DNA of 64,000 nt from Lumbricus rubellus (GCA_945859605.1 OX243811.1:60116044-60180043), one strand, 5' to 3'; shown: positions 17,591 to 27,825, counted from the stretch's first letter. Notes: generated by a model not told the origin, from the letters alone. Translations and numbers: made by a program.

Positions 17591-18367
17591 TTATTTAATG
17601 TAAAATGTATCTAATCCACTTCTATACCTACCCTTATTTGTTTTACTAGTAAGGTCTATAACCACAAAACCATGCGTTTCATCCCACGCAGTTTTGCATA
17701 GTTTTCGAAATTCTTCTATAGTCATATCATCTACACCTATATGATCGCTGTATATGTGGTTAATATTTTTAAGGTCTTGAGGGAATAGACATATAAAGTT
17801 AGCATTCTCTCTTATAGTTTGTCTAGGTAGCTTGAAATAATTTTGTGCTAGGTAAAAGCAGTCTACATTACTATGCCTACCTCTTATATAATACGATTCG
17901 CATTTATTTTGCGTCTCTAATTGTAAATCATCAAAAATCATGAGATTCTTTTTATCTCGACTTAAGTCTCGTGGATCTGGAACATCTTCAGAGGTTTCAA
18001 AGAACTTGCAGTCAATATCGGATTTCTTTTCCATGTTTTTAGACATCTCTTCGACTACGGCGGTCGGTGATACATTTAATTTCATTATCTCATCGCGATT
18101 ATCAAAAAGTCTTATAATTGCTTCCTTTGGTAATTTCTCTTCGAATGCTTTCTTAAGTATCTTATATTCCGATTGAAATAAACTTTTGCCAAAGATCTGC
18201 AGGTTATCGTAGTCTAACCAACCAGGTCTCAGTAATAAATTAAGTAGTAATATTGTCTTGCCGCATTGAGACTTACCTACGATCAAACCTCTGATGCTTC
18301 TTGGTAGGAGAGGACTGTTAAAGCGTTTACTTGATTCTTCATTCCACGATAGGTCTTGGACTTCCAT
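17591..18367 (-). CDS. FtsK/HerA-type genome-packaging ATPase
   Basis: The protein is 258 aa. Walker A is GKSQCGKT (31-38) after a hydrophobic strand GLIV. Walker B is NLMIFDD (141-147) with the acidic pair at its end. A sensor-like strand FYLAQNYFKLPRQTIREN follows. Size and motif spacing fit the A32-like packaging ATPases of Polintons, adintoviruses and related DNA viruses, which pump DNA into the capsid. Its start lies 20 bases from the divergent PLA2 gene. Confidence 0.9.
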   Translation of the reverse strand: MEVQDLSWNEESSKRFNSPLLPRSIRGLIVGKSQCGKTILLLNLLLRPGWLDYDNLQIFGKSLFQSEYKILKKAFEEKLPKEAIIRLFDNRDEIMKLNVSPTAVVEEMSKNMEKKSDIDCKFFETSEDVPDPRDLSRDKKNLMIFDDLQLETQNKCESYYIRGRHSNVDCFYLAQNYFKLPRQTIRENANFICLFPQDLKNINHIYSDHIGVDDMTIEEFRKLCKTAWDETHGFVVIDLTSKTNKGRYRSGLDTFYIK

Positions 18368-18387
18368 TTTAATTATATTATATTAAA
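18368..18387. promoter_or_regulatory. Divergent promoter between ATPase and PLA2 genes
   Basis: Only 20 bases separate the two ATGs. The sequence TTAATTATATTATATTAAA is nearly palindromic, so each gene sees AATATAATATAATTAAA-like sequence directly before its start. This is where transcription switches from the leftward to the rightward block. Confidence 0.6.
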
Positions 18388-18927
18388 ATGGAGCACAGCT
18401 CGTATTGCGTAAAATGTAAGCGACAAACTGAGTGTAGAGATATTCAACGAGTTGTCAGTAAGAATGGTAGACCTATGCTTAGATGTGTATGCGTTGAATG
18501 TGGCGCTAGAAAAACTCAGTTTACTAAAATGTCTACTACAGTACAAGGAGGTGATTTAGTCTCAGCTCTCAATTCTGCTACTTCCAACATTAAACTTCCA
18601 TGGGCAAAATATCCGGGCGAAATGCATCTTCCAGGACATTCTTTCACGGGTCCAGGAACTCGATTGGATTTGCGATTGAATAGTGATGGGACGCCAAAAG
18701 ACTGGAGTAAACCAGTAGATAGAGTTGATGCAGCAGCCTATCGCCATGACATGGCTTATGCTAAACATACTGATACAGCAGGGAGAAACGTCGCTGACAG
18801 AGCTATGATAGATGAATTAAATAATATACCTAATCCTTCTTTCCGCGAACGAATTGAACGATCTATAGTAAAACCAATATTATCGACGAAGACCCATTTT
18901 GGAATGGGGTTGAAAAAAAAGCTCTGA
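18388..18927 (+). CDS. Zinc-ribbon + phospholipase A2 virion protein
   Basis: The protein is 179 aa. Residues 1-45 form a four-cysteine zinc ribbon (YCVKC and CVECG). VQGG/D at 52-55 could be cut by the viral-type protease, which would release the ribbon from the enzyme. The PLA2 part has the calcium-loop phrase FTGPGT (86-91) and the catalytic pair His120-Asp121 in DAAAYRHDMAY, with later Asp residues in ADRAMIDEL. The pattern matches the phospholipase of parvovirus VP1 and similar proteins in adintoviruses, used to escape endosomes. The protein ends in a basic LKKKL tail. Confidence 0.85.
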   Translation: MEHSSYCVKCKRQTECRDIQRVVSKNGRPMLRCVCVECGARKTQFTKMSTTVQGGDLVSALNSATSNIKLPWAKYPGEMHLPGHSFTGPGTRLDLRLNSDGTPKDWSKPVDRVDAAAYRHDMAYAKHTDTAGRNVADRAMIDELNNIPNPSFRERIERSIVKPILSTKTHFGMGLKKKL

Positions 18928-18932
18928 GATGA

Positions 18933-19846
18933 ACAGACCAACTTGCTGACGAATTGCATAAACCTATAGTCAGGAAGTTCAGGAAGCGAGTTGTTTATGT
19001 GCAGGGAGTGGACAAAGTTTGGGCAGCTGACTTAATTGACATGCAGGCTTATGCTAAATTTAATTCTGGTGTGAAATATTTGTTAAGCGTCATTGATATA
19101 TTTTCCAAGTATGCATTTATTCAGCCGTTAAAAGATAAGCGCGGAGAATCTGTGGCAGATGCTTTCGTTAAAATATTTAATACGAGCAAAAGAAGGGGGG
19201 GGGAAAACTTTGGGTCGATAAGGGAACAGAATTCTATAATAAACAGGTAAAATCATTAGGTATGCAGTTGTACTCAACTGAGAATGAAGAGAAATCTTGT
19301 ATCGTAGAAAGATTTAATAGAACAGTAAAAGAAAAGATGTTTAAGTATTTTACAGCAAATTCAACTCAGAGATATATCGATGTTTTAGATAATATGCTTA
19401 GTTTATACAACAACACAAGACATTCTTCCATTAAAATGACTCCTGTTAAAGCGAGTATCAAAGCAAACGAAAAAGCTGTTTGGTTAAATCTGTATGGTGA
19501 CGCTGTACCTGAAACTGTTAAACCTAAATTTTCAGTCGGAGATAAAGTAAGAATTTCCAAGAAGAAGAAGACATTTGAGAAAGGATATACCGCTAACTGG
19601 AGTGAAGAAATTTTTACTATAACACACATTCAGTACACAGACCCTATAACCTATAAAATCTCTGACTATCATGGAGAAGAAATAAAAGGGACATTTTATG
19701 AAGCTGAGTTACAATCGACAACGCAAGATACATTTAAAATAGAAAAGATTATAAGGAAAAGAGGAAATCGGTCTTTGGTTAAATGGTTAGGCTATGATGA
19801 TTCATTCAATTCATGGGTTAACAATAAAGACTTGATATCATTGTGA
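18933..19846 (+). pseudogene. Retroviral-type integrase with chromodomain, frame broken
   Basis: The DDE catalytic residues are all readable: first Asp in WAADLIDM, second Asp at 19217-19219 in a VDKGTEF context, and Glu in CIVERFNRT. A C-terminal chromodomain (IIRKRGNRSLVKWLGYDDSF) completes the normal layout. The coding is split. The first frame (to 19250) and the second (running to 19846) change at a run of nine G at 19195-19203, consistent with a one-base loss. There is also no in-frame ATG at the start: the ATG at 18929 reads into a stop after six codons, and the real frame is open only from 18933. It integrates the element and makes the 6-bp duplication. Confidence 0.88.
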
Positions 19847-20576
19847 ATTTACTACTACTATTAGCAAATTGTTTTTACTGCAGCTCTTGTGCAATCATTA
19901 CTTCTCTATGAACACGCTTTAATAACAAGTTCTAATGTACATTCGCAGCCTGTTCTAAGAAGAAAAAGACATTCGAGAAAACAAAATTCTTGACTTTTTG
20001 GGACGGATGACTAAAAAAAAAAATAAAAAAAAAAAAAAAAACCTTAAAAAAAAAAAAAAAAAAAAAAAAAAATTATTAAACAAAAAAAAATTATTTTAAA
20101 AAAATTTTGGTCATCAACTTTTTGGGGGTAGTGAAAAATTTTCTTCCCTCCAACCACTCCTTCGTCCTTCATCCCCCAAACTGTTCGACCAGGTTTCCAC
20201 CTATGCTAAAATAACATTCACAGATTATGAAGCACGCTTTAAAAACATTCGCAAGTCTCGAAGCAAGCTTTAATAATAAGTTCTACTGTCATACGCATGC
20301 GTGCCGTCCTAAATGAATGCGTCTGCGTGATCTGCTTGTGACCTAGATAAATTATCATCGATGATAGATTATCTAGGTCAGAGAGAAATGGATGCGTGCG
20401 GTGTTGCAATGGATGCGTGCGTATGACTTGACCTAGATAAACACCTGCGTCACGGACTACACATTTGCATTTATCATCCATATGATAGCGAAATTAGATC
20501 ATGAAAACAGGCTGCAATAACAAGTCCTACTAAGCCTACTTCTAATATGCTATGTAAAATCAAGTATCCAATTAGG
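19847..20576. other. Non-coding gap with A-rich tract and repeats
   Basis: It contains A-rich low-complexity sequence (about 20010-20110). Two related segments, around 19915 and 20224-20290, share ACGCTTTAATAA and ACATTCGCA-type words. There is also a palindromic site at 20339-20380. An 80-codon minus-strand frame at 20239-20481 overlaps the repeats and looks spurious. Confidence 0.6.
20339..20380. promoter_or_regulatory. 42-bp palindrome with a third half-site nearby
   Basis: TGACCTAGATAA (20339-20350) is inverted at 20369-20380, and the centre ATCATCGATGAT is itself palindromic. Only two of 21 base pairs fail. A further direct copy TTGACCTAGATAA begins near 20428. Repeated GGATGCGTGCG words lie between them. 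It may be a dimeric protein-binding site for transcription or replication, or a cruciform. Confidence 0.7.
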
Positions 20577-21749
20577 TTAAGAATCATCTTGCATCATCGA
20601 ATCAATTCTTTGTTCTTCTTCTTCGAATTCCATTAAGCCACTCTGAAAACGTTCTTCTTCGACTTCCGATAAACAACTGAAAAAGGTGTTAATGTTTTCA
20701 TCAGCCAGCACACTCTTGTCGACACCACCCGAGAAATAATCTTCATCATTATCATAACAGAAATCCGGATCGTCGGTCAGATTCAGTTGATTTTCGAATA
20801 CCTCCTGCATTTTTACAGGGATGATAGTAAATGGCTTGTTTTGAGCGCAGCCATCGACGCGAGATTTCAATTTCATCCTAAGGTCATCGTCGTTGTTGAG
20901 AAGGTTTTTGATTCTGTTGTGGTGTAACGTGATTTGTGTGAAAGATAGACCACAATATATTAAACCAGGATAGCTCTGGATAAGGGTTGCAAATAGACAA
21001 TATCGGTGAATTGTTATATATGGCAAGCCGAATTCTTGAGGATACCATTCTGTAAGAGTCATGGCAGCTGGAATGTACTCACGTGCAGACAGGTAGCACA
21101 TTCCTCTGTGGTAGGCGATGATGAGAAGTAGATTCAATGCCGTTTCGTCTCTGTCTACAAGTTCTTTATGTAATAGTTTAATAGATGCTAGATCAGTCGG
21201 TTTTACATAATTAATTTCGTCTAAAAAATTCAGGTCCAAATTCCACTCCAAGTCTTTCTCAAGTCTTTCGTATTCCACGATCCGTTTCCGTATCTGAGGT
21301 GCAATTTTTTCGTTGAAAGTTTTCGAGTTGTAGTAGTCAGACTGACGTCCTTGTGGAGTTGGAGACTCGACGGACTGAATGTTAGATGGAGTCTTACTAC
21401 CACACGGAATCGGTTCATTGACAGCAGATGGAGGTGGTTGAGTCTTACTACAACACGGAATCGGTTCATTGACAGCAGATGGAGGTGGTTGATCGGTAGC
21501 AGCCGTAGGTGGTAGATTGTCAGCAGGCGGTTGATTGTCAGCAGGTGGTTGATTGGTGTCACGAGGTCTTTTAATCTGACGTTTTCTTTTCTTTAGTTCA
21601 TCGATACAGGTTGCTAGTTCCTGTAATTCTTCCGTTAATATTGTTCTTTTAGCGACTGTTAAAGATCTCTCAATAAGTGCTCTATCTATTACTTCTTTAG
21701 AGTTTCTCCCGATTTTTTTAAACAGAGCACTGAGACTGAGATCGGCCAT
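20577..21749 (-). CDS. Polinton orphan protein with Pro-rich repeats
   Basis: The protein is 390 aa and I do not recognise the family. The N-terminal 60 residues are helical with a basic stretch (KKRKRQIKRPR), possibly a nuclear localisation signal. Residues 65-130 are a disordered Pro-rich region made of small duplications (NQPPAD-type repeats, then two QPPPSAVNEPIPC units). Residues 145-300 form a helical, probably globular domain, and the last 80 residues are strongly acidic. Basic-to-acidic, disordered and near the right TIR, it resembles a regulatory protein more than a structural one. That is inference. Confidence 0.6.
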   Translation of the reverse strand: MADLSLSALFKKIGRNSKEVIDRALIERSLTVAKRTILTEELQELATCIDELKKRKRQIKRPRDTNQPPADNQPPADNLPPTAATDQPPPSAVNEPIPCCSKTQPPPSAVNEPIPCGSKTPSNIQSVESPTPQGRQSDYYNSKTFNEKIAPQIRKRIVEYERLEKDLEWNLDLNFLDEINYVKPTDLASIKLLHKELVDRDETALNLLLIIAYHRGMCYLSAREYIPAAMTLTEWYPQEFGLPYITIHRYCLFATLIQSYPGLIYCGLSFTQITLHHNRIKNLLNNDDDLRMKLKSRVDGCAQNKPFTIIPVKMQEVFENQLNLTDDPDFCYDNDEDYFSGGVDKSVLADENINTFFSCLSEVEEERFQSGLMEFEEEEQRIDSMMQDDS

Positions 21750-21947
21750 TCTACATGTATAATAAGCTTATAGCGCAAGTACTTGTAGCTAACAGCGTTG
21801 TTAAAGTAGACTGAAGCGAACACGCCACATCTAGACGACGTTAGTCAGACAGCTACATGATGCGAACAACAGCTGTTGCATGACGTGTACGGCGAGCGAA
21901 CAAAGACACCTGCTGAAAAAAAATATTGATTTATAATTATTGATTTC

Positions 21948-22447
<500 letters not shown>

Positions 22448-22580
22448 CGTTAAATAACTAAAATGAGCTAGAGGTGGGTGATGATTAGAGTTGAAATGAT
22501 GAGAGATGAGATATAATATAACAGACCGTGCAATGCTCCAAATGTACCTGTTTACAGTCGCGTTTACAATGGCTACGTAT

Positions 22581-22814
22581 GTAGCCTAGGTCAACGCTGT
22601 CGTGACTGAGCGAGCCAGATGGTCATGAATCACACCATCTGCTTTGGCTCGCGCTCTCTCTCTCTCGAGCTGCTGCAGCTGCTGGCTTAAGGCGGATGTA
22701 GCCTAGGTCAACGCTGTCGTGACTGAGCGAGCCAGATGGTCATGAATCACACCATCTGCTTTGGCTCGCGCTCTCTCTCTCTCGAGCTGCTGCAGCTGCT
22801 GGCTTAAGGCGGAT
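22581..22814. repeat. 117-bp tandem duplication with hairpins, right arm
   Basis: Two essentially identical units (22581-22697 and 22698-22814) start GTAGCCTAGGTCAACG. Each holds an inverted pair GAGCCAGATGGT / ACCATCT...GGCTCG and a GAGCTGCTGCAGCTGCTGG palindromic stretch. Placed 80 bases inside the right TIR, it may be a binding site for replication or packaging proteins. Confidence 0.85.
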
Positions 22815-22892
22815 GTGTAAACAGGGCACGCTGAGTATGATGCGCCAATGGGGATGAAGTGTTAGCGACTTCATTTTCAAGGCCTCGGGCGG

Positions 22893-23105
22893 TCCTCTCC
22901 CTCGCCGTCTCATCATCCATTGACCGTGTACTCATCATAGCTGAGTCGGCTAGAGGAACAGAAATCTCGTTACAAATTTCTGCCCCGGCGGGGAATTGAA
23001 CCCCCGACCTCTTGGTTGACAGTTCAGCGCGCTAACCACTGTACTACCGAGCACCCCCCTCAGGAAATAATAAAAGACATCCAGAAAATTAAAAAGACAT
23101 CTACT
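22893..23105 (-). repeat. Polinton right terminal inverted repeat
   Basis: Reverse complement of the left TIR. Similarity stops at GAGGGAGAGGA on both sides. The outermost bases are AG at the left and CT at the right, as is usual in Polintons. Confidence 0.93.
22981..23053 (-). promoter_or_regulatory. tRNA-like segment with Pol III A and B boxes in right TIR
   Basis: Mirror copy of 6145-6217 on the minus strand, so it too points inward from the element end. The same A and B box cores are intact. Confidence 0.6.
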
Positions 23106-23111
23106 CATGGT
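23106..23111 (+). repeat. Target-site duplication, right
   Basis: CATGGT directly follows the right TIR end CATCTACT. The next bases CAGTATCGCTT match the normal intron 1 start of the paralogous genes, which confirms the junction. Confidence 0.93.
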
Positions 23112-23442
23112 CAGTATCGCTTAATAATTGTGCCCATAGTTTCTCTTGCTCTCAATATCGTTTGCGTCAAGTACTCTGATGCGTTTAGCCCTCAAAGTCC
23201 GACCCACACCTCAAAGTGGTGAGGGGTGTTAACAACTTAGTAAGGGATTGCCTGCAGAGGCTATACCATCAGTGGTGAAAGCTATGCTGAAGTACCACCT
23301 AGGGCGCTACGCGAGGTGGGAAGGCTCTGCAGGAACCCTGAAAAGTTGGCTAACGTGGGCGGCAAAGATCTGGGCAGCAGCAGGTCTTGTATTATGGTAA
23401 GGCGGAGGATCAGTTGATTCCTGCAACACATACAGATTCATG
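23112..23442 (+). pseudogene. Rearranged partial copy of lectin exon 1
   Basis: After the normal intron start CAGTATCGCTT, the sequence jumps at 23123 into the 5' half of exon 1 (to 23182, GTACTCTGATGC). It then has 226 bases of unrelated sequence (23183-23408) and resumes at 23409 with the exon 1 3' end through GATTCATG (23442) and a normal GTCAGTAT donor. The middle of the PAN module is missing. A tandem partial exon duplication must have occurred at this locus as well as the Polinton insertion. Confidence 0.75.
23183..23408. other. Unidentified 226-bp insert
   Basis: It is more GC-rich than its surroundings (GGCGCTACGCGAGGTGGGAA). I find no second copy in the window, no clear coding capacity and no inverted ends. 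It may be a fragment of a transposable element. Confidence 0.5.
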
Positions 23443-24390
23443 GTCAGTATCGCTTGCTTGTAGGCCTAAGTTACATTATCTGATAGATTATCACAGTTCT
23501 CAGACTTTATTCAGCACTGCATTGAATGTTCCTCGCAAAAAATAACGTAGGCTACAATAAATGCTACTGTCTTATGAGAAGCCCTAATAATAAGTCAACA
23601 TGTTGCTTGCACCACGTTTTTAGAAACGTGTCTTGTAGGCCTAGGTCTATTTTGAAAGAGAAGCTTATAATAGTCTAGCATAAGTATGACATCCTGAAGT
23701 TGGTCATGACAACCAATGCAGCAAACTCTGTCCTTCTAAAACGCTTCTCTAACTTGCTGAGTTTCGTTAAAATTACAATCATTACTGGTCATGGGCACCA
23801 AATTAACTGTTTATTGAATATTTCCATAAGGAGTTGCGCTAGCAACTGTCATAGAGCAGTTAGTTGAAAATATTGGGATAATTATAGGTTACGCTTATGC
23901 AAAATTGGCACCAGTAGGTAACTGTTCAGTAGTCTATGTCTGCCTATAGCCTACACATAAATGCAGTATGTCATATTATTATAATATTTGTGTATATCCT
24001 AACTTAGCTCTCAAACACGACCAAACCAGGAAGTTATTGGCCAAAAATAATTGCTAAATATTATTAATTTTGATCTCTATTGGGGAAGTCAGCATCGAAA
24101 ACAGTTTGCGTAAACAACGCAAGACTTCCTTGTGATTCAAAATTTTACATTGCTGGATGCCTATATTAGGAAGAACACAACGACACGAGTTCGACAACAA
24201 ATTATTATAGTCTTGCTTTTATGGAATTTAATAGCCTACCCGATCTTACTCAATCCTGGATTCTCAATCGGTCTTGAACCTTGCAGTCTTGATCTTAGTC
24301 TTCAACCATGCGTTCTTGGTCGTGATCTTCGTCTTATAATTTTGGTCTTGCCTCTAACACTGGCTGTACAATTACATTTTGAAATTGCAG
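23443..24390 (+). other. Intron 1 of lectin unit 1 (right part)
   Basis: It begins at the donor GTCAGTAT and aligns with intron 1 of unit 2 (39638-40607), with scattered differences. I see no gene in it. TAGGCCTA palindromes occur at 23461 and 23636. Confidence 0.7.
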
Positions 24391-24685
24391 ATACCAGAAA
24401 TCTCTCCGCATGATGTCATAGCATTCGTCGGATCCCCAGCCAAACTTGAATGTCGAAGATCATCGCAAATGGTGGAATGGACGTTTGTTGATGGGAGCAA
24501 TGCAACATCAAATGTCATCGTGGATCGATGTCAAGTGGTGGACGAATTTACATACCTGTATGCAGTCGATGGAAGTGACCTCAGTTGCAATCTAATCATC
24601 AACAATGTTACAACGAAACATGGAGGATTGTACGCCTGCAGAGACCAGCTTTCAAAGGAACCTCCCGCAGCAGCAAAAGTGCTTG
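24391..24685 (+). CDS. Unit 1 exon 2: first Ig-like domain
   Basis: The acceptor is TTGCAG and the donor GTAAATT; entry is phase 0 and exit phase 1. It encodes 98 residues with an Ig V-like pattern: Cys in LECRR, Trp in MVEWTF, a further strand with LSCNLIINN, and GGLYACRD, the usual F-strand Y-x-C. N-glycosylation sequons include NATS. There are no stops. It is a close paralogue of 40608-40902 and 48291-48591. Confidence 0.85.
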
Positions 24686-26691
24686 GTAAATTTAGGTCTA
24701 CACACGTTTCTGCAAATGCACATTTACATTATGAATTGCTTTAAGACCAACAGAAATTTAGGTTCACTTTGTAAAGAGAACGACATTATTTTGAAGACTT
24801 CTGGCACCTCATATTATGTAAATTTTTTAAAAGATGTACCAGTAATTTTAAACTTAAAATAGCGCCGCTCACAGGCTCACAGCAATGACCATTAAGTAAC
24901 GCTTTCAGTATGAAAAACGTTAGAGAAGAAAACGATTTTGAGGAGAGACAGAGATGTAGAAGCAGAGTAGAGAGATTGGAAAGCGTAAAGAGAAGCTGTG
25001 AATGTGATTCCAGAGGGACACCAATGGTGACGCATGATCCATAGTTCGAACCAAAGTGGTTCTTGATCGCGGGACAGAGATCATCATTCCGGTTAAAAGC
25101 AGCAGAATGGAGAGAACAAATGAGTATTGAGTTCCTTAATAATCTTGAGACTCCATGTTTGAACAGAATCTCTGAGATATTGGTGTGATTAACATTAAGA
25201 TGAATTGCCTTACGCTTGATTGTTAATATGATGACTGAAAACAATCTGATGTACATGTAAGGCTTATTTTTAGATACAAGAGTAATATGGGAATATAGCT
25301 ATGATGGCTTTAGGTGACGCATTTAAACAAGCTAGGCTGCAAGGGGTTTCAAGTGGTGGACCTCAAATCAGAAGTACCTGATCACAAATCCGGCTGTATT
25401 CACTTGAATTTATTTGAACACTGCGATGGTCTAATCAGGTCTAGCCTATTTTTTTACCCTCGACGGTTTTATCGGTTTTTCTCATTAAAATACCATCGCC
25501 GTCCATCGGTGCAAATCGTTAAATCACCACCACCTATAGGCCCTAGTTATAATCATGGAATACACACCTGTTTTGATATTGGTCTCAGTTGGAATATAAA
25601 GATCCTGTTTTGACTGAAGGAACTATAAAACTGTCTGTATACAGGCCCGGCCTTATAATAGGGCAAGGCGACCAACGCAACCGCCTTGGGCCCCACGCTT
25701 TCAGGATCCCGCGCAGCAGGCCATATTTTCTTTTCTGTGACGAGATTTGTAGCGCGTTTGCCGCTTTGCAAAAATACGGTCAGTAAATTTGCGGCGTGAA
25801 TGTCATGGGATGATTTTGGCAAGAGCGAGCCTACAGGTAGGCCTTAGGCTAAAGCGAATCGCGACTAATGTAGGCTATTAGAATTATGCAATCTTTTAGA
25901 ATTTAATTTTTCCCGAATACAGTAAATATTATTGCTGAACTAAAATGAGTCATTGCGTGACTAGTTTCAATTATAATTTATTTTCCAGAGTGTCTCTTCG
26001 CTAAAAGGTCGTGGTTTGACGCGACCCACGATCTAAGATTTTTGTTGACATTATATCCTAGGCCTACTTTGAAACTGAGAAATCCTATAATTAGGCTATT
26101 GTTAATTTGAAAAACCTCGCTAACTAGATTAGTCTCTTACACTCTTTTACTAAAGATAATTAGTATTTAGTTCAATTGTTGAGCGTGTCTAAATAATGCT
26201 TAAGCTATATAGAGAAATGAGCACGCATGTTCGCTCGCGGGCAGTTCTACATAAAGGGAAAATAGAGAGGTCATGGTTAAAATTTTTAGCAAAAGCTTGA
26301 TAATGCGAAGCGGAAATTAAAGAATATAGGTATTTCTCATGGAGGTTTCCATATGCAAATTTCTCAGTTTCACTTTCAACATGTTTCATTCGGGGTGCAA
26401 ATTGCCCAGGGTTTGGGCCGTTTGATATATTAAAACCCCAGTTTTCTTAGGACCCCATAGGGCCTATCTGACGTCTTCGTTTATCCAGCGATGGCAACTC
26501 AAGATGGAAACCTCACTGCAGAAAATGTGAATGACGTCTATTTTTGATGAATTAAATCTGACGCAACTACTAAATAAAGCGCTATTTCAACTGATCTAAT
26601 TCTTGAATACATAGGTTCACTCAATCAGAACTATTCAGGTCCTTATTATGACCTTTTACATAATTTGTTAACTTATGTTATGTAGTTTTAG
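24686..26691 (+). other. Intron 2 of lectin unit 1
   Basis: AT-rich, and homologous in parts to intron 2 of unit 2. Several short open frames are present but none shows family motifs or conservation of frame in the paralogue. No RNA gene recognised. Confidence 0.65.
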
Positions 26692-26979
26692 CCCCGAGCT
26701 GCAATACAAGTGCTTCTAATGGTACCATACTGAACGGAGTATCCCTGCAGTTGACATGCACCATGAACTACGTTGGCAACCTGGTGCCATCTGTTGAATG
26801 GAAGGACTTCATGAACCAAGCTGTCATGAACGCAACAACGAATGTTACAGCGTCTATTGCCACTTCAAGCATTTCAATACCTGCGTTTCTACCAGTTGTC
26901 AAGTGGTTTACATTCGTAACATATATGTCAACTGCGCCAACTTACACCTACACATGGACATCCAACGATGTTGCGGTCT
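26692..26979 (+). CDS. Unit 1 exon 3: second Ig-like domain
   Basis: The acceptor is TAGTTTTAG and the donor GTAAGTAG; both boundaries are phase 1. The domain is rich in N-glycosylation sequons (NTS, NGT, NAT, NVT). It has Cys in LTCTMNY and Trp in SVEWKDF, but the second Ig cysteine seen in unit 2 (FIACLS) is Tyr here (FVTYMS). Unit 3 shares this change. The fold is inferred from strand pattern and paralogy. Confidence 0.75.
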
Positions 26980-27445
26980 GTAAGTAGTCTACTTTTAATC
27001 TCTGATACAAGTCGTAAAGACAATAATAATTGTTATATTATTATTTAGCGTACTTCAACCAGGTGGCATTGAAAATTAGAGAAACCTTCGGAAATGGATT
27101 CGATCTGCATGCTAAACCATTATTGTATGATATTTTATTGCAAATGTATTTAAGCGAATCTTCATGATTTGTTTATTATTTCCATTATTCATTATTTTGT
27201 TTGTTCAACTCTCAATTCCTTAACTTTGCATAACAGTCTCTAACTACTTTATTTTCTGATAATTAGGTAATTGATGATTTGCTAACTGATCATTATTATA
27301 ATGAACTACGCCTCGTATGGATGTCATTGATTAGCCGTTTTAACTTATCCATTCAATAATAATTATTAAGTTGCTTAGTTAATTCATTCACTCGATTATT
27401 CCTTTTGGCTCTCACTAAAATGAACTTTTATTCGTTTTTATTCAG

Positions 27446-27634
27446 TGTGTCCGGATGGTTTCCAGCAGTTACCCGGATCTAACACATGTTACCAAGCGAT
27501 GATGTATAATGTTGGCAACTGGACAGCAGCCGGTCAAGTGTGCGATTCGTTGTTCAACGGATCCTATGCAGCCGTCCTCACCAGCCACGACGAAAGCATC
27601 GCAATAGCCGCATTTTTGACGAAGAAAACTAAAG
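27446..27634 (+). CDS. Unit 1 exon 4: first half of C-type lectin domain
   Basis: The exon begins after TTATTCAG and ends before GTAACT, phase 1 at both ends. It encodes CPDGFQQLPGSNTCYQ, the start of a long-form CTLD, then the helix 1 region WTAAGQVCDSL and AAVLTSHDESIAIAAFL. It is nearly the same as unit 2 exon 4 (42890-43078). Confidence 0.85.
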
Positions 27635-27679
27635 GTAACTAATTGCTTAAGAAGCTTGCGTCTTAATTTCAACGGACAC

Positions 27680-27722
27680 TTATTATTATTATTTTTTTTA
27701 ATTTTTCATTATTTTTATAACA

Positions 27723-27756
<34 letters not shown>

Positions 27757-27784
27757 ATTATTATTATTATTATTATTATTAATA

Positions 27785-27825
<41 letters not shown>

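Noticed and set aside
20010..20110. A-rich tract as the poly(A) tail of a retrocopy
   Set aside because: No gene-like sequence or target duplication lies next to it, and the tract is interrupted by T-rich words.
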